Of a stretch of 64,000 nucleotides of DNA, positions 1 through 9,923 are shown piece by piece. Made by a program: the position numbers and the translations under genes. This stretch comes from Varanus komodoensis (taxonomy: Eukaryota > Chordata > Lepidosauria > Squamata > Varanidae): NCBI RefSeq assembly GCF_004798865.1, contig NW_025336087.1, forward strand, positions 50,201,621 to 50,265,620, read 5' to 3'. Under the pieces are notes generated by a model, which worked only from the letters and a program-made list of their open reading frames with translations, ran no database searches and had not been told where the DNA came from. Each line of letters begins with the position of its first letter. The stretch's first letter is position 1.

Positions 1-861
1 AAAGTGTTCCTGTCCAATATATCAGGAATACCTCTCCCACAGTCTCTGCCCTCTCGTGCCTGAAAGAAGAAACGTCAGCACACAACATTGTCTGGAGTGA
101 AGAGATCTACTGTTAGGGATACCTGTGTCCTGATGATCTCATCTGGGATCTTTGGTTTCATTTGCCACTCATGAATATTGAGACTCCTTCTGTTGAGACA
201 AACTGCTAGAATGTTGTCAGTCCCAGTGACATGAATGGCTGTCAGTGTGATGCATCACTTGACACACCAGTTCCAGATTTGTTAACAGGTTTGACCTGCT
301 TGTTGAGGTAGAACACAACTGTGTCCATCACAACTTGTATGTGGTGTCCCTGAAGTGAAGTCTGGAACACACTGAGAACCTTCTATACTGCAAGCAGATT
401 TAGATAGTTTATATAACCATGGGCTTCCAGCTTCCCCCACATTCCTTGCATTTGAAGTGAGTCACAGTGGGCTCCTCATCTGAGCAAGGAGGCATTTGTC
501 ATTGCCATAAGCAACAGTTGAGGACTGAGAAATGGCATATTCCCTTGGATAGTTTGGTACCATGAGCCCTCCAATAGATACTAGAACAGACGGCTGTGGG
601 CATCTGGAAGTGCTTCCATGGGTGGTCAACTGCTGGGTTGAAAAATGAATGAACCACAAAAAATGAATGAACCACAGGAACAGTTATATCTGGAGCCTGG
701 CCAAGGGAAGTACTAACAGTCATCGCCATGAGACCAGGGAGCCATTGAATCTGGATAGCCAAGGCAACATACAGCCATTGAAATTGGGAGGCTGTCTCAA
801 TTAATGTTGCTGCACTGAAGTGCCACTGCTTTGGTGGAGTCTGTGTGTGTCTGCATCCCAA
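1..861 (-). mobile_element. DIRS-like retroelement fossil, partial
   Basis: Read on the minus strand, this stretch carries weak similarity to the RNase H and downstream part of DIRS-type (tyrosine-recombinase) retroelements, for example a FYLNKQ-like segment followed by a VDLF-like segment. It is a broken, old fragment with several breaks and runs off the left edge. Family assignment is by motif memory only; another retroelement class is possible. Confidence 0.4.
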
Positions 862-1107
862 ACAATTCAGAATTGAAGAGTGAAAAAAAATTCAGTGAGA
901 TTGTGGAGGATGGGCTTGGTCAAGATTCTGAGATGAAGGAGGTGAAGGTGATTACCTCAAGGTCAGACACTTTGCCAAGCTAGGCAGTTTCTGGGCCAAC
1001 CAAGATGTACAGCCAGTGGAAAGGTCTCTGCGAATAAGGAATTCTCATACGCAGATCAGCTCTCAACCCCATGGTGAGGCATCAGTAGAAAAAGGAGGTC
1101 CAATTGA
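862..1107. other. No recognised feature
   Basis: Purine-rich unique-looking DNA between the fossil fragment and the first short interspersed element. I see no gene. Confidence 0.4.
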
Positions 1108-1241
1108 ATTATTGGCCAGGGCGACTTATTTTATACTGTTAATGTATATTATTTTAATTGAAATTATTCATTTATGTTGTGAGCCACCCCGAGGCTTCGG
1201 CGAATGGGGTGGCATAGAAATTTACTAAATAAATAAATAAG
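1108..1241 (+). repeat. Short interspersed element, CR1/L2-type tail (deleted copy)
   Basis: It opens with TTGGCCAGGGCGACTT, runs through AT-rich sequence and ends with GAGCCACCCCGAGGCTTCGG plus a GGCATAGAAA box and a TAAA repeat. Same head and tail as the copies at 1826-2076 and 47115-47384, but the middle is shorter. Confidence 0.7.
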
Positions 1242-1244
1242 TAG

Positions 1245-1825
1245 TGGAGAGGAAGCATGCTTGCCTTCTGAGAGTCCCTCCTGAGGGTATGGGCCCCAAA
1301 CATGTTCATATGGGAATGGGCTTCTTGCATTAGTCTAGACAAGTGTGGCCATGGGGAAAGAGAGACAAGAACTGTGAGAAATACTGAAGACTAGTAGAGA
1401 GAAGATAAATCTGGTAAACAAAGAGGATGGGGGGGTTGGAAGAGGGGTGTTTTTTTTGGCTTGTTTTTGGAAGGAACCAGCAAAGGAGCAGAAAATACAC
1501 AAGTTTTTAGAAATAAAGGGATCAAAACAATGGTAAGAATATTCAGAAAAAGACTGAAGAAAAATGCTCTGAGAGAAAGGATGGAAAAGAAGAACTTCCT
1601 AAGGCACTGAAGGCAGTAGAAGAGGAACTGAGGGAAATGGCAGGAGCCACTCCCTTTTATACAGTTGCAGGGGGAAGGGTTTTTACCAAAATGCTCTCAA
1701 CTATTAAATTATCCTGGCAACAGGCTCCACACAGGTACAGAGCCTATATGTATGATGCACAGAGACCACAAAAAAGAACCACAGCTTCCTCTGTCAAAAG
1801 TGACTCATAGACCCTCAGCTTAACT
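1245..1825. other. No recognised feature
   Basis: AG-rich DNA without a recognisable gene or repeat. Confidence 0.4.
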
Positions 1826-2076
1826 TAATATATGATCTGGCCAGGACAACTTCTTCTTCCTTCTCTTTTCTCCTCCTATATTCTTTATTTACTTATTTTA
1901 TACTGTTAATTTTAATTTTATATTATTGTATCTCAGTGTATCTTTGTATTTTTGTATTTAAGTGGTAATTTATTATGTTCTATTGTATTTGAATGTATCT
2001 TATTGTGTTGTAAGCCGCCCCGAGGCTTCGGCAAGGGGCGGCATAGAAATGTTGTAATAATAACAACAACAACAAC
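1826..2076 (+). repeat. Short interspersed element, about 250 bp, CR1/L2-type tail
   Basis: Head ATATATGATCTGGCCAGGAC, a CT-rich block, an AT-rich body, then the tail GCCGCCCCGAGGCTTCGG, GGCGGCATAGAAA and an AAC repeat. It is almost the same, end to end, as the minus-strand copy at 47115-47384. The shared left boundary suggests a complete short element rather than a randomly truncated LINE. Confidence 0.75.
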
Positions 2077-2286
2077 TTTCCTCACATAGTTATTCTGAGG
2101 GTAAAATGTTGTGAGAATCAAGATAGCACAAGGCATAAAACCAAATAGTTATATTACATTTCCATGGAGGTGAGGAGAAGGTTAAAGGTAGCATTTGCAT
2201 AAAACCAAGCATTTGCTTTACCTTACTTGAAGGTGAGGGGGAAGAGCAGAAGTTGAATTTGGATCAGTCTGAAGTTCAGCTTCATT

Positions 2287-2382
2287 GGGTTGTATCTAGT
2301 GTTGGACCTAATTAGAACAGACCCAATAAAATGAATGGAACTTGTTAGATTAACATTGAATATTATCAACTAGATACAACCT
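2287..2382. mobile_element. Short palindromic DNA element (MITE)
   Basis: Bounded by a perfect 13-bp inverted repeat, GGTTGTATCTAGT at 2288-2300 and ACTAGATACAACC at 2369-2381. The interior has the AGACCCAATAAAATGAATGG type of sequence seen in small lizard MITEs. No coding capacity. Confidence 0.65.
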
Positions 2383-3043
2383 TCTGTCTCCCATTCTGTG
2401 TGGCCAGCTGAAGCACACAGAAATGTTAGTAACATTGAGCCTTTTTGCTTTGCCTGCCTTCTTTATTTGTCAATTAAGTTGAGGTTGTGCTATACTTTCT
2501 CCCTTGTAAATCTGTATTCCCAGGAACTTCTCTCAGATGAGGAAAGATCACATGGAAGCAAAAGAGAGGTAAGTGGAAGACCTCGGAAGGTTTCAACTCT
2601 CCTTTCCAGCTGTGCTTTTAAAATTGGACACTTCACCCATCATGCAGCTTCAATAAAATACCAAAGGAACAAATACATGCAAATTTCTTTTTAACCATTT
2701 AATTGGAATTGATGGTATGCAGCCTGTACATACAAATAACTGGACACCTGACTTCAGACCTAGCTAAATATATGATTAAAAATCAGACAGAAAAGTGTAT
2801 CTCATTTGTATTATTTGAGCTCCAAAGACTTCACTTCAACACTGCATTTCAATGAATTGCAAGAGCAGAGAGGACACATGTAATAAATACTCAGCTGTAT
2901 TTTCTATTTAGATTAGTAAAACTATTTCAGGAAGAAACACAGTAAATACGAATAACATCCATTTGGCATTTTTCAAGGATCTTTGCTATAAATGATATGG
3001 GGTAGTTGTGAATGTTTGTGGTTCCACTGCCAAAAGCTTACAA

Positions 3044-3110
3044 TACAATCCTATGGACATTTAGGCAGGAAAAAAGCTGTCTTCTTTCTAAACATGCACA
3101 GGATTGCACT
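3044..3110. mobile_element. Palindromic MITE, family B
   Basis: Begins CAATCCTATGGACATTTAGG and ends CTAAACATGCACAGGATTGC, which are imperfect inverted copies of each other. Confidence 0.55.
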
Positions 3111-3290
3111 CTTACTGGATTATTTTTTCACATGGATAAAGGAGGGGGATAGACATCTCAAAACAATCACTGAAGGGGTAGATGTGTTACTCCACAGTAG
3201 CAACATAAACAATGGATAATGGCACCATAAAGGTGGAAAGACGGATTACAATCTATGCCAAAAATACACAAATTAAATTTGTCTGTAAGG

Positions 3291-3345
3291 CACAACCCTA
3301 TGCCTGTTTGAAGAGAAATGCTCTACAACTCCTAGTATGACCCAG
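3291..3345. mobile_element. Palindromic MITE, family B, left half
   Basis: CACAACCCTATGCCTGTTTG followed by CTACAACTCCTAGTATG matches the left arm of family B seen at 5554-5985 and 58855-58940. Confidence 0.4.
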
Positions 3346-3363
3346 ACAGGGATTGTTCATTAC

Positions 3364-3499
3364 GGGAGGGACAGGCACCCTGGTGCTCCCCAAGTGTTTT
3401 TTATAACTCCCAATGATTCCCCATCATTTGTGGTTCTGCCTGGCACACCTAAGGGAGTTGCCTAAAACACCTGGAAGGTTCCAGATTGTCTACCCCCTG
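3364..3499. mobile_element. hAT-type MITE
   Basis: The left part ACAGGCACCCTGGTGCTCC and the right part CCAGATTGTCTACCCCCTG resemble the ends of the hAT MITE at 47491-47622, with the 'ACTCCCAATGATTCCC' interior typical of the family. No clear target duplication. Confidence 0.45.
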
Positions 3500-3885
3500 C
3501 TTATGGTATCCCAAGACTGTGTTGTTTGAAAACATCAAGAAACACTAAGACAGTCTTTCTTTCGCCAATAAAACAAATTGGCACTGTAAACTTTTCACCG
3601 ATTCCTTGAGTGACAAAATCGCAAATCCCAGCGTGAACTGCAAGAGATGGGGGTGTCGACATAGTTTATGCAACTATGACTGCCTCTAGAAGCTGGAAAG
3701 GTCCAAGTTCTTGCAGAATCGCTCGACTTTCTTATAAATCGGAGGGCCGAGCTCCAGAGCGGCCTGCTTATGTGCAGAGACACGCAAAGCACTGAGCGTG
3801 GCGCTCAGATCGTGTACTAGATATGACAGGTGCCAAAAGCGCTCATGTCCGAGGCGGAGCTGTGGAGAAGAAAGGACAGACAGAT

Positions 3886-4932
3886 TTAAAAGGAGTCTGA
3901 AGTTCCTTCCGTGACGGGGATCAACTGCGGATGGCCTGTGAGGAGTGCTGGCAGGCTGCGGCTAGTATGAGACACCGGCAAGGTCCTCCTCGAGGCCGGG
4001 AAGAGACGCTGCTGAGGGCGGGGCAGCAAAGCCGGGCAGCGACTCCATGTGGCAGCGAGCGGGGTCGGGATCAACGTGCTTAACTGTACGACGGCAGGAG
4101 CTGCTTGCGAGCCCGTCATGATGCTCTCGATGCTGAAGGAACACCTGCCGCTGCCGACCTCGGTCTGAGCCCGCGCGTTTTCCTTCTCTGAGCCCTTGTG
4201 CCGCTTCCCCGCCTGCAAGGAGCACACTGCCCCTTTCGTTTCGGGCGGCAGAAACGGCGGTGGCGGCAGCACGTAGGAGGGCAGGGAGGCGGCCGCTGGG
4301 TGGAGCAGGGTGCAAGAAGGTGGCGGTGGCAGAGGCGGGAAAAGTACGATCCCGCTGTGGGGGACGGCGGCGGCAGCGGGCAAAGTCGCCGCCAGGGGCC
4401 GCTTGAAGCGCTTCCTGCGGCGGAGGAAGCTGCCGTTGTGAAACATGTCCTGCGAGGCCGGGTGGAGGCGCCAGTAGTTGCCTTTGCCCGGGCTGCCGGG
4501 CTCGCGGGGCACCTTGACGAAGCAGTCGTTGAGCGAGAGGTTGTGGCGGATGGAGTTCTGCCAAGCAGGGAAGCGCCGCCGGTAATAAGGAAAGCGTCCG
4601 CGGATGAAGGCGCAGATGCCGCTCAGCGGCAGCTTTTGCTGCGGGCTCTGCAGAATAGCCATGGTGATCAGCGCTATGTACGAGTACGGCGGCTTGGCGA
4701 GCCCGTCCTCTGTCGTGGCGGAGACGGCAGCAGCCCCGTCAAGGCGTGCCTGCCCGCCAGCTCCTTCGGTCTCGCCTGCTCTGGCGGGACCCTCCGGCCC
4801 CACCTTCCGGCGAAGGAATCCTCGCTCGTCTTCGCCCAAAACGTCGATCTCTTCGTCTTCGTCGTCTTCCTCCCCATCTGAACCTCGGGCTCGGAGCTGG
4901 TCGAAAGCCGCCTCCTCGGCGGGCAGGCTCAT
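3886..4932 (-). CDS. FOXD4: Forkhead transcription factor, FOXD4/FOXD5-like
   Basis: Single-exon gene for a 348-residue nuclear DNA-binding transcription factor. The ATG at 4932-4930 is chosen because the frame upstream offers only a non-ATG start; the stop is at 3888-3886. Visible parts: an acidic N-terminus with EIDVLGEDE (residues 28-36), typical of FOXD; a forkhead domain at about 79-178 ([18 protein letters not shown], then [15 protein letters not shown] in the recognition helix, then [12 protein letters not shown]); a proline-rich linker (199-230); and an eh1-type Groucho/TLE-binding motif FSIESIM at 266-272, as expected of a FOXD repressor. Human FOXD4 is somewhat longer. Odd: the wing reads WRLHP and MFHNG where FOXD proteins have W-T/S-LDP and MFDNG, and the helix start reads KLPLSG rather than KLTLSG. 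Its place next to ZNG1 and DOCK8 supports FOXD4 orthology. Family sure, exact paralog likely. Confidence 0.93.
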   Translation of the reverse strand: MSLPAEEAAFDQLRARGSDGEEDDEDEEIDVLGEDERGFLRRKVGPEGPARAGETEGAGGQARLDGAAAVSATTEDGLAKPPYSYIALITMAILQSPQQKLPLSGICAFIRGRFPYYRRRFPAWQNSIRHNLSLNDCFVKVPREPGSPGKGNYWRLHPASQDMFHNGSFLRRRKRFKRPLAATLPAAAAVPHSGIVLFPPLPPPPSCTLLHPAAASLPSYVLPPPPFLPPETKGAVCSLQAGKRHKGSEKENARAQTEVGSGRCSFSIESIMTGSQAAPAVVQLSTLIPTPLAATWSRCPALLPRPQQRLFPASRRTLPVSHTSRSLPALLTGHPQLIPVTEGTSDSF

Positions 4933-5032
4933 AAGGAGCAAAGCCCAAGGCAAACAGCTGCGAAGGAGGAAAAAGAATCAGAAGCAAGCAGCAGCCGCTG
5001 CTCCCCTCTTGCACTGGTCTCTGTTTTATTGC

Positions 5033-5098
5033 CTTCTGCGCGCCCCCTCCCCGCCCTCGAAATGTGGACGGGGACCGCATTCGCCTGCAGCCCATTGG
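5033..5098 (-). promoter_or_regulatory. Candidate FOXD promoter (CCAAT box and TATA-like box)
   Basis: On the minus strand AGCCAATGGG (5091-5100) is followed about 55 bp downstream by AATAAAAC (5033-5040), a TATA-like match, all about 100-160 bp before the FOXD start codon in a GC-rich island. Transcription would start near 5005. Inference from spacing only. Confidence 0.35.
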
Positions 5099-5164
5099 CT
5101 GCAAACGTCGTGGCCAAGCCCCGTTCACAGGGTGGGGAGGATGCGCCGCTGGCGGACCCTGCTG

Positions 5165-5181
5165 GGATAAAGACTTTATCC
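5165..5181. promoter_or_regulatory. Perfect inverted repeat upstream of FOXD
   Basis: GGATAAAG-A-CTTTATCC: 8-bp perfect arms around one base, giving two inverted GATAA-like cores about 70 bp upstream of the CCAAT box. Confidence 0.3.
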
Positions 5182-5553
5182 ACTTAGGAATGAACGTCAA
5201 AGCGCACACTTTAAAAACACTTCACCCCTCCCCCCCCCGCAGCCTCATCCGCTAATTTTTAAGGGAACTTCCAAACTTAAAAAAAGTTATATAGCAACAG
5301 GAAGCGGGGAAGGCAGGAAGTCCCTCAGTTAACAGCAAGCTGTGTTTGGACTGCTCTGTCTCTTCCAAAATTTAAGCAACACGAGGGACTCGGTCCAGCT
5401 GTCACACGCATCTGGTCTCGCATAATTAAGCCAGTGGTTGCCGATGCGTATCTCTTTTACACTCTGAAGAGCATCCAACAAGTTCAGCTGGGCTAGAATG
5501 AGAATAGATTGTAGATATGTAGCCAAACAGCAAATAAAAGACTGCTAAAAGGA
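5182..5553. other. FOXD upstream flank
   Basis: C-rich then AT-richer DNA upstream of the forkhead gene. No gene or repeat recognised. Confidence 0.35.
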
Positions 5554-5985
5554 ACAATCCTATGCATGTTTCTTCTTGTTACCTGCCCCAAAGTCGTCTC
5601 CGTCTCATCACGACCGGATGAATGAATGCTTTCCAAAATTTCCTGCCTTTGACAGCCCTGCTCAGCTCTTATAATCTCAAGGCTGTGACTTCCTTTATGG
5701 AATCAGTACATCTCATAGCTGGTCTTTCTCTTCTATCTCTCTTGCCTTCTCCAGTGATCATACCTTCATGCCCAAAATAAGGTAGCCTCAGTTTTGTCAC
5801 TTGTTTCCAAGGAAAGTACTGGCTTGATTTGATCCAGGATCCACTTGTTCGCCTTTCTCTCCGAATGCATTCCTTTTCTTCCTATCCTACAACTATCCTA
5901 CCATAGCCATGGTAGCTGGGGAATGCTGGGATTTGTAAGGTTTTCCCGCCCCATCTAAACATGCACGGGATTACGAGTACACCCT
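5554..5985. mobile_element. Palindromic MITE, family B, split by a BovB insertion
   Basis: Left arm CAATCCTATGCATGTTTC (from 5554) and right part 5882-5985 (GGTAGCTGGGGAATGCTGGG, then CATCTAAACATGCACGGGAT) form one palindromic element interrupted by the BovB fragment at 5576-5874. Confidence 0.6.
5576..5874 (-). mobile_element. RTE-BovB LINE, 3' fragment
   Basis: On the minus strand the sequence encodes the C-terminal end of the BovB protein (DSIKEVTALRL, ELSRAVKGRKF, then FIHPVVMRRRRL) and ends in a short AACAA tail at 5576. The 7-bp target duplication TTTCTTC flanks it (5569-5575 and 5875-5881). Severely 5'-truncated, as is usual for LINE insertions. Confidence 0.75.
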
Positions 5986-7131
5986 ATAGTTTTAAATTCA
6001 GTAGTTCTTACACTACCCGAATTGATGGAATCGTGGGATTTGTAATCCCAAATTAAGATTTGAGCTTGTTTACCTCTCCTTCAGAAAAGATAAGATCGTA
6101 CCAAAATAGTGGTGAGAAAAAACAAGGCACCAGCATGGCAGGGAAGCGAATTGTTGAATAGGGCTTATTCTGGGTGTAGCTACAGAAAACACTCTAGCTA
6201 TGAAAAGATGAAAAATCCTTGAATATAACAGCCACACTATTTTGATACAGTATCCTTTTTTCCCCACTTCCACCAAATTGGGACAGCCCCTTACAAACAA
6301 GATAGAAGATTAAGGAAAGGATCTATCCCTACCATTAGAAACATACATTTAGGGAAGGAATCCTTATAAATCCTTCACATGTGCGCAATGCATTTTTTCT
6401 GTCAACAAAATTTTAATAATTTCTACTAGACTAAAATATTAAAGCACAGCACAACTGAAATGATAAAAGCACATTTGGTATGCTACAGTGGGACCACGGT
6501 TACCAGCTCAATTGATCCATCTCATACCAGGCTAAACGTAATGCCACTTAAGTGAATTTAGCCGCCCATCTCCAAAACGGGCTAGCTATCGAAGTTATAC
6601 GGGTGTCTCCCGTTCAATGAGCAATTGCTGGGGCGTAGAGAAAATTAACCAGCGAAAACTGACCAGTTTCCTTACATTGTAAATTCTATTGCCTATATCT
6701 ATAGGGCTTTTAAAAAAGGAACTTTATTTTAGCCCTGTTTACAATTTAGGAAAATTAGGCTCAAGGGAAATCATTTGCCATGAGAATAAAAGCGCGCTTT
6801 TCATTTACATGTAGATATTAACCTGTATTGAGTTGCATTAACGGAGTCTGTCTAGAAGGCGTCGACGTGTCACCGTACTTGGTGTTTCATGCAGTTTCAG
6901 AAGGCTACTGCGGAGAAATCAATACTTTTTTCCTATTTAACGCGCCTCACACCGCAGCAGGGCAAGACGCGCCCGCCATTTTCGTTTTAAACCAAGCTGT
7001 GTCCTGACGTTCGGACAATATTTCATATCCAGGCAACCCTTTATCTACATCCAACATACTTAAGAGTTTATTCTGTGGTTGCTTCAATTATGTGCTTACT
7101 TCTTGATACTGTATTTCGAAAACAAGTACGT

Positions 7132-7135
<4 letters not shown>
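5986..7135. other. Intergenic stretch with CpG-bearing part, no gene seen
   Basis: 6000-6480 is unremarkable. From about 6500 to 7010 the base composition changes: CpGs are frequent (GGCGTCGACGTGTCACCG, ACGCGCCTCACACCGC, AAGACGCGCCCGCC) and no repeat is recognised. It may be a regulatory region of the FOXD gene or an unannotated exon region; I cannot assign it. Confidence 0.3.

Positions 7136-7194
<59 letters not shown>
7136..7194. repeat. Compound microsatellite (CT)n(AT)n
   Basis: About 14 CT units directly followed by about 15 AT units. Confidence 0.95.
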
Positions 7195-7196
<2 letters not shown>

Positions 7197-8330
7197 TGGA
7201 ATGCATAGATATGTGGAATGCTTTCACACTTGTCCAGCGATTTTTAAATGTACCATATCATAGAAACTGCTCACCGAACCCCTTAGAACTATTTTAATTT
7301 TATATGAGTAATATATTTTATCAATATGCAGCACCCAATATATAACATTTGCTGTTTTGTCAATGTAAGTAACATTAGAATATTAACCACACACATTTTT
7401 TCTCTTTTAGCTGGAAGAGCAATCGTGGGCATATTCAATCAGAGGTCCCACAGCAGTCAACGGGGCTAACTTTCTAGTAATACCTCTACACATGCATATC
7501 AACTGTGTATTAAACGTTTCTGATGTATGTGCGGTGTTGGGGAAAGGGGCAGAAAACTTCAACTGTTTATTAGGTCGATTTTGCCGTTTTTACTGAACCA
7601 GTATTTGGAATGGCCTCTTTTTCAAAAACCTCACCCTACTGGACCCACAGCTCCATTGCAGTCCCTGAATCCCCTTTCATAGTCCTAAGTTTAATTCAAA
7701 ACTTGTACCGCCACAGAAAACCTCGATCACGTTCACGAATCCCGGGCTCCTCGTCCCACCAGGGAAGCAGGATCTTTCTTCCATACTCCCCGCCATTCCC
7801 CAACGCAGAAGAGGACTAACCAAGTGCGGGCAATCGCACCTACCCGTCGGTTCTCTCTTTCCTTTCCTTCTCGCTAGTTCTTCCCTTCTGTTGCCCGCCT
7901 CCCCTGCCGCGTGAATGTATATCGTGTCAGACACCTTTTTAATACTTTCTGTTGCGTGGAATTGCCTGGATGGCTTCATAAATGCAGTGATGACGGCACA
8001 ATAACCGTAACGTGGCAGATCACCAGCAGCATCTAAAGCTGCTCCGCAGGAAGCTGGTTCACAAGTATGGACGAAATGTTTTGGAGTCTTTGCTTCACAG
8101 AAATGTGTGCAAAGGTTTAAAATCATATGAAAGCCTACACCACTCATCTGAATACATTTGAGGTGGTTGCCAGGTGGGACCACTTCATAAACTGCAGCAT
8201 AGCACACCATCAGGTTTACTAGTCAGTGCAGTTCAAGACAATTATGCACAGCAATTCCTATTAAAAATAACTTTCGATGGGCATTTTGTGATTTAAAAGC
8301 AATTGCAGGAGCTGCAATTAATGTATGTTA
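7195..8330. other. Intergenic stretch, no gene accepted
   Basis: A 177-codon open frame lies on the minus strand (7677-8210), but it shows no family motif and has no synonymous-site evidence here, so it is not called. Confidence 0.35.
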
Positions 8331-8426
8331 GGCTGCAATTTTATACACATTTCCTTGAGTCTAAGCCCCATTGACTTCATTAGGGCTCAGTGCTTTACTT
8401 CTAAGTAAACATACAGGACTGTATTA
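8331..8426. mobile_element. Palindromic MITE, family A
   Basis: GGCTGCAATTTTATACAC ... TAAGCCCCATTGACTTCA ... TAAACATACAGGACTGTA: imperfect inverted ends with the AAGCCCCATTGA-type centre shared with copies at 18095, 43690, 57666 and others. Confidence 0.6.
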
Positions 8427-9372
8427 AGCTTGCTGTGGAATGGTGAAATCTACTAACTGCTCTCTTTGTCTCCAATACAATAAATACATTATGGATAATA
8501 ACCAAATGGGTGTTTAGTGGAAAAAAGCAAAAGGTGGGATATAAATCTAATAAATAAAAATCAAAAAGTAGGAAAATCATATATTTTTAAAACAAAACCT
8601 GTTGAATCCATTTGTATTTAAGTCCATAGCATCATCACTTTGTTAAAAGCAACTTTCAACTTTACAAATACCTTTGGGACTTCTGATCTGGGGTTAATTT
8701 GCATTAGGGGCTCAACCCAACATTTCTTTACGAAGCCTACACTGAGAATATAAGGAAGGCTAGATGGAAGTGTTCCAGAGCATGTGTAGAATGCATTTTT
8801 GTAAGCACTGCGACATTATAAAAAGATTCAAGGATTGTCAGAAGTGGTGATTTTCATACTAGCTCTTTTCCACTAAAAATGATCATATATTCTGGGTTTT
8901 GCAATAGCATAGCTAGAGGTTAAAAGACACTTTCAGTAAGAAATATAACTGTTAACAAAGTGGGAAAGGGGAATACATAATTAGTTTCAAAATAAGATTT
9001 TGCTATTTACTGAGACTCTCATCAATTTGCTACCTCCATTGTGGTTTACTGTGGTCAGGAGGTATCACTCACACATCATCCAGATCCAAACACTTCTGTG
9101 TCAGAATATAATAGCAAAGGTCTTTTCTCTGGCTTTTATCAGGATGTTATCATCCAGGAAAATGCTTTTCTACAGATTTCCTGGGATGAAGAGGGTAAAT
9201 CTGAAGAAATAATAGGTATTCTGGTACAATTTGATCTTGAAATAAAATTTGGCAGATCCTGCTTTAATACATTCTGTGGGATCCTTCAAGCTTCATAATT
9301 TGAGGATACCTAGTAAGGACAAATGATAAGTTATCATCTATAGGTTTTAATTTGCAGCCAGGGTGAATCTGG
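8427..9372. other. Intergenic stretch, nothing recognised
   Basis: AT-rich DNA; only a short tail-like GTGGGATATAAATCTAATAA at about 8536 that resembles the 3' end of L2/CR1-type repeats. Confidence 0.35.
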
Positions 9373-9473
9373 ATTTTATTTGTATTATGTTTATTTATTT
9401 TAGGTAAGCTGTCCTGAGGCTATGCGATGGGATGGCATACAAAAATTCTAAACAAATAAACAAACAAACAAAC
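9373..9473 (+). repeat. CR1/L2-type 3' tail
   Basis: GTAAGCTGTCCTGAGGCTATGCG, a diverged form of the 'GCCGCCCCGAGGCTTCGGCG' tail, then GGCATACAAAA and an AAAC repeat. Confidence 0.55.
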
Positions 9474-9688
9474 TTCCTATTCCTTTTGACCATTACATTC
9501 ATCAGGAATTAATTCATGATCATCTTGTTTTTGTTACTAACATTCCAACAAGATAATCAGGATAAAGAAGCACTAAATTCTGATAAATTGTTGTGAACCA
9601 GATTGTGCACATTAACAACCACTGTTCTTAATCTTTCACATTCACCTCATACATTTTTAAACATACACTCCAATGCCTAAAGAACCAT

Positions 9689-9694
9689 TTTATT
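9689..9694 (-). terminator. Candidate poly(A) signal of ZNG1
   Basis: TTTATT on the plus strand reads AATAAA on the minus strand, about 156 bp past the ZNG1 stop codon. Confidence 0.5.
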
Positions 9695-9849
9695 AATTAC
9701 ATTTAATGGAATTAGATAAAGTTTGTTGACTGCAGAAGAATCCAAATGTGACAGTTTTGTAAAGGCAGAAAACAGGTCCAGGTTTTAAAAATAAAAATAG
9801 TTTGTTTAAAAATTACAGTGTTGAAAGAGATTGTCTTCAGCAGGTGGCA

Positions 9850-9923
9850 TCAACCATTTTCCTCTTTCTTTGTCACAGTTGCTATAAACACATCTTTAAG
9901 GATCTCTTTATCCAAGTTCCTAC
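9850..9923 (-). CDS. ZNG1: ZNG1 coding exon 15 (last)
   Basis: [19 protein letters not shown] then EENG and TGA, residues 360-383. Acceptor TCCATAG. Matches human RNLDKDILKQLFIATVT before the two C-termini diverge. Confidence 0.93.

Larger units (their letters stand above)
2383..3885. other. Intergenic stretch downstream of FOXD gene
   Basis: No gene recognised. Holds two palindromic element pieces (3044-3110, 3291-3345) and a hAT-type MITE (3364-3499), listed separately. The part next to the forkhead gene (3580-3885) has raised CpG and is probably its 3' untranslated region; I see no convincing poly(A) signal close by. Confidence 0.4.

Noticed and set aside
4198-4881. 227-codon plus-strand open frame antisense to FOXD
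   Set aside because: Shadow of the GC-rich forkhead gene; the composition follows from the opposite strand.
7075-7297. Open frames with SLSLSLS and YIYIYIY runs
   Set aside because: Translation of the CT/AT microsatellite.
7677-8210. 177-codon minus-strand open frame between FOXD and ZNG1
   Set aside because: No domain, no low-complexity bias typical of real small proteins, no flanking splice or promoter signals that I can defend. Left uncalled.
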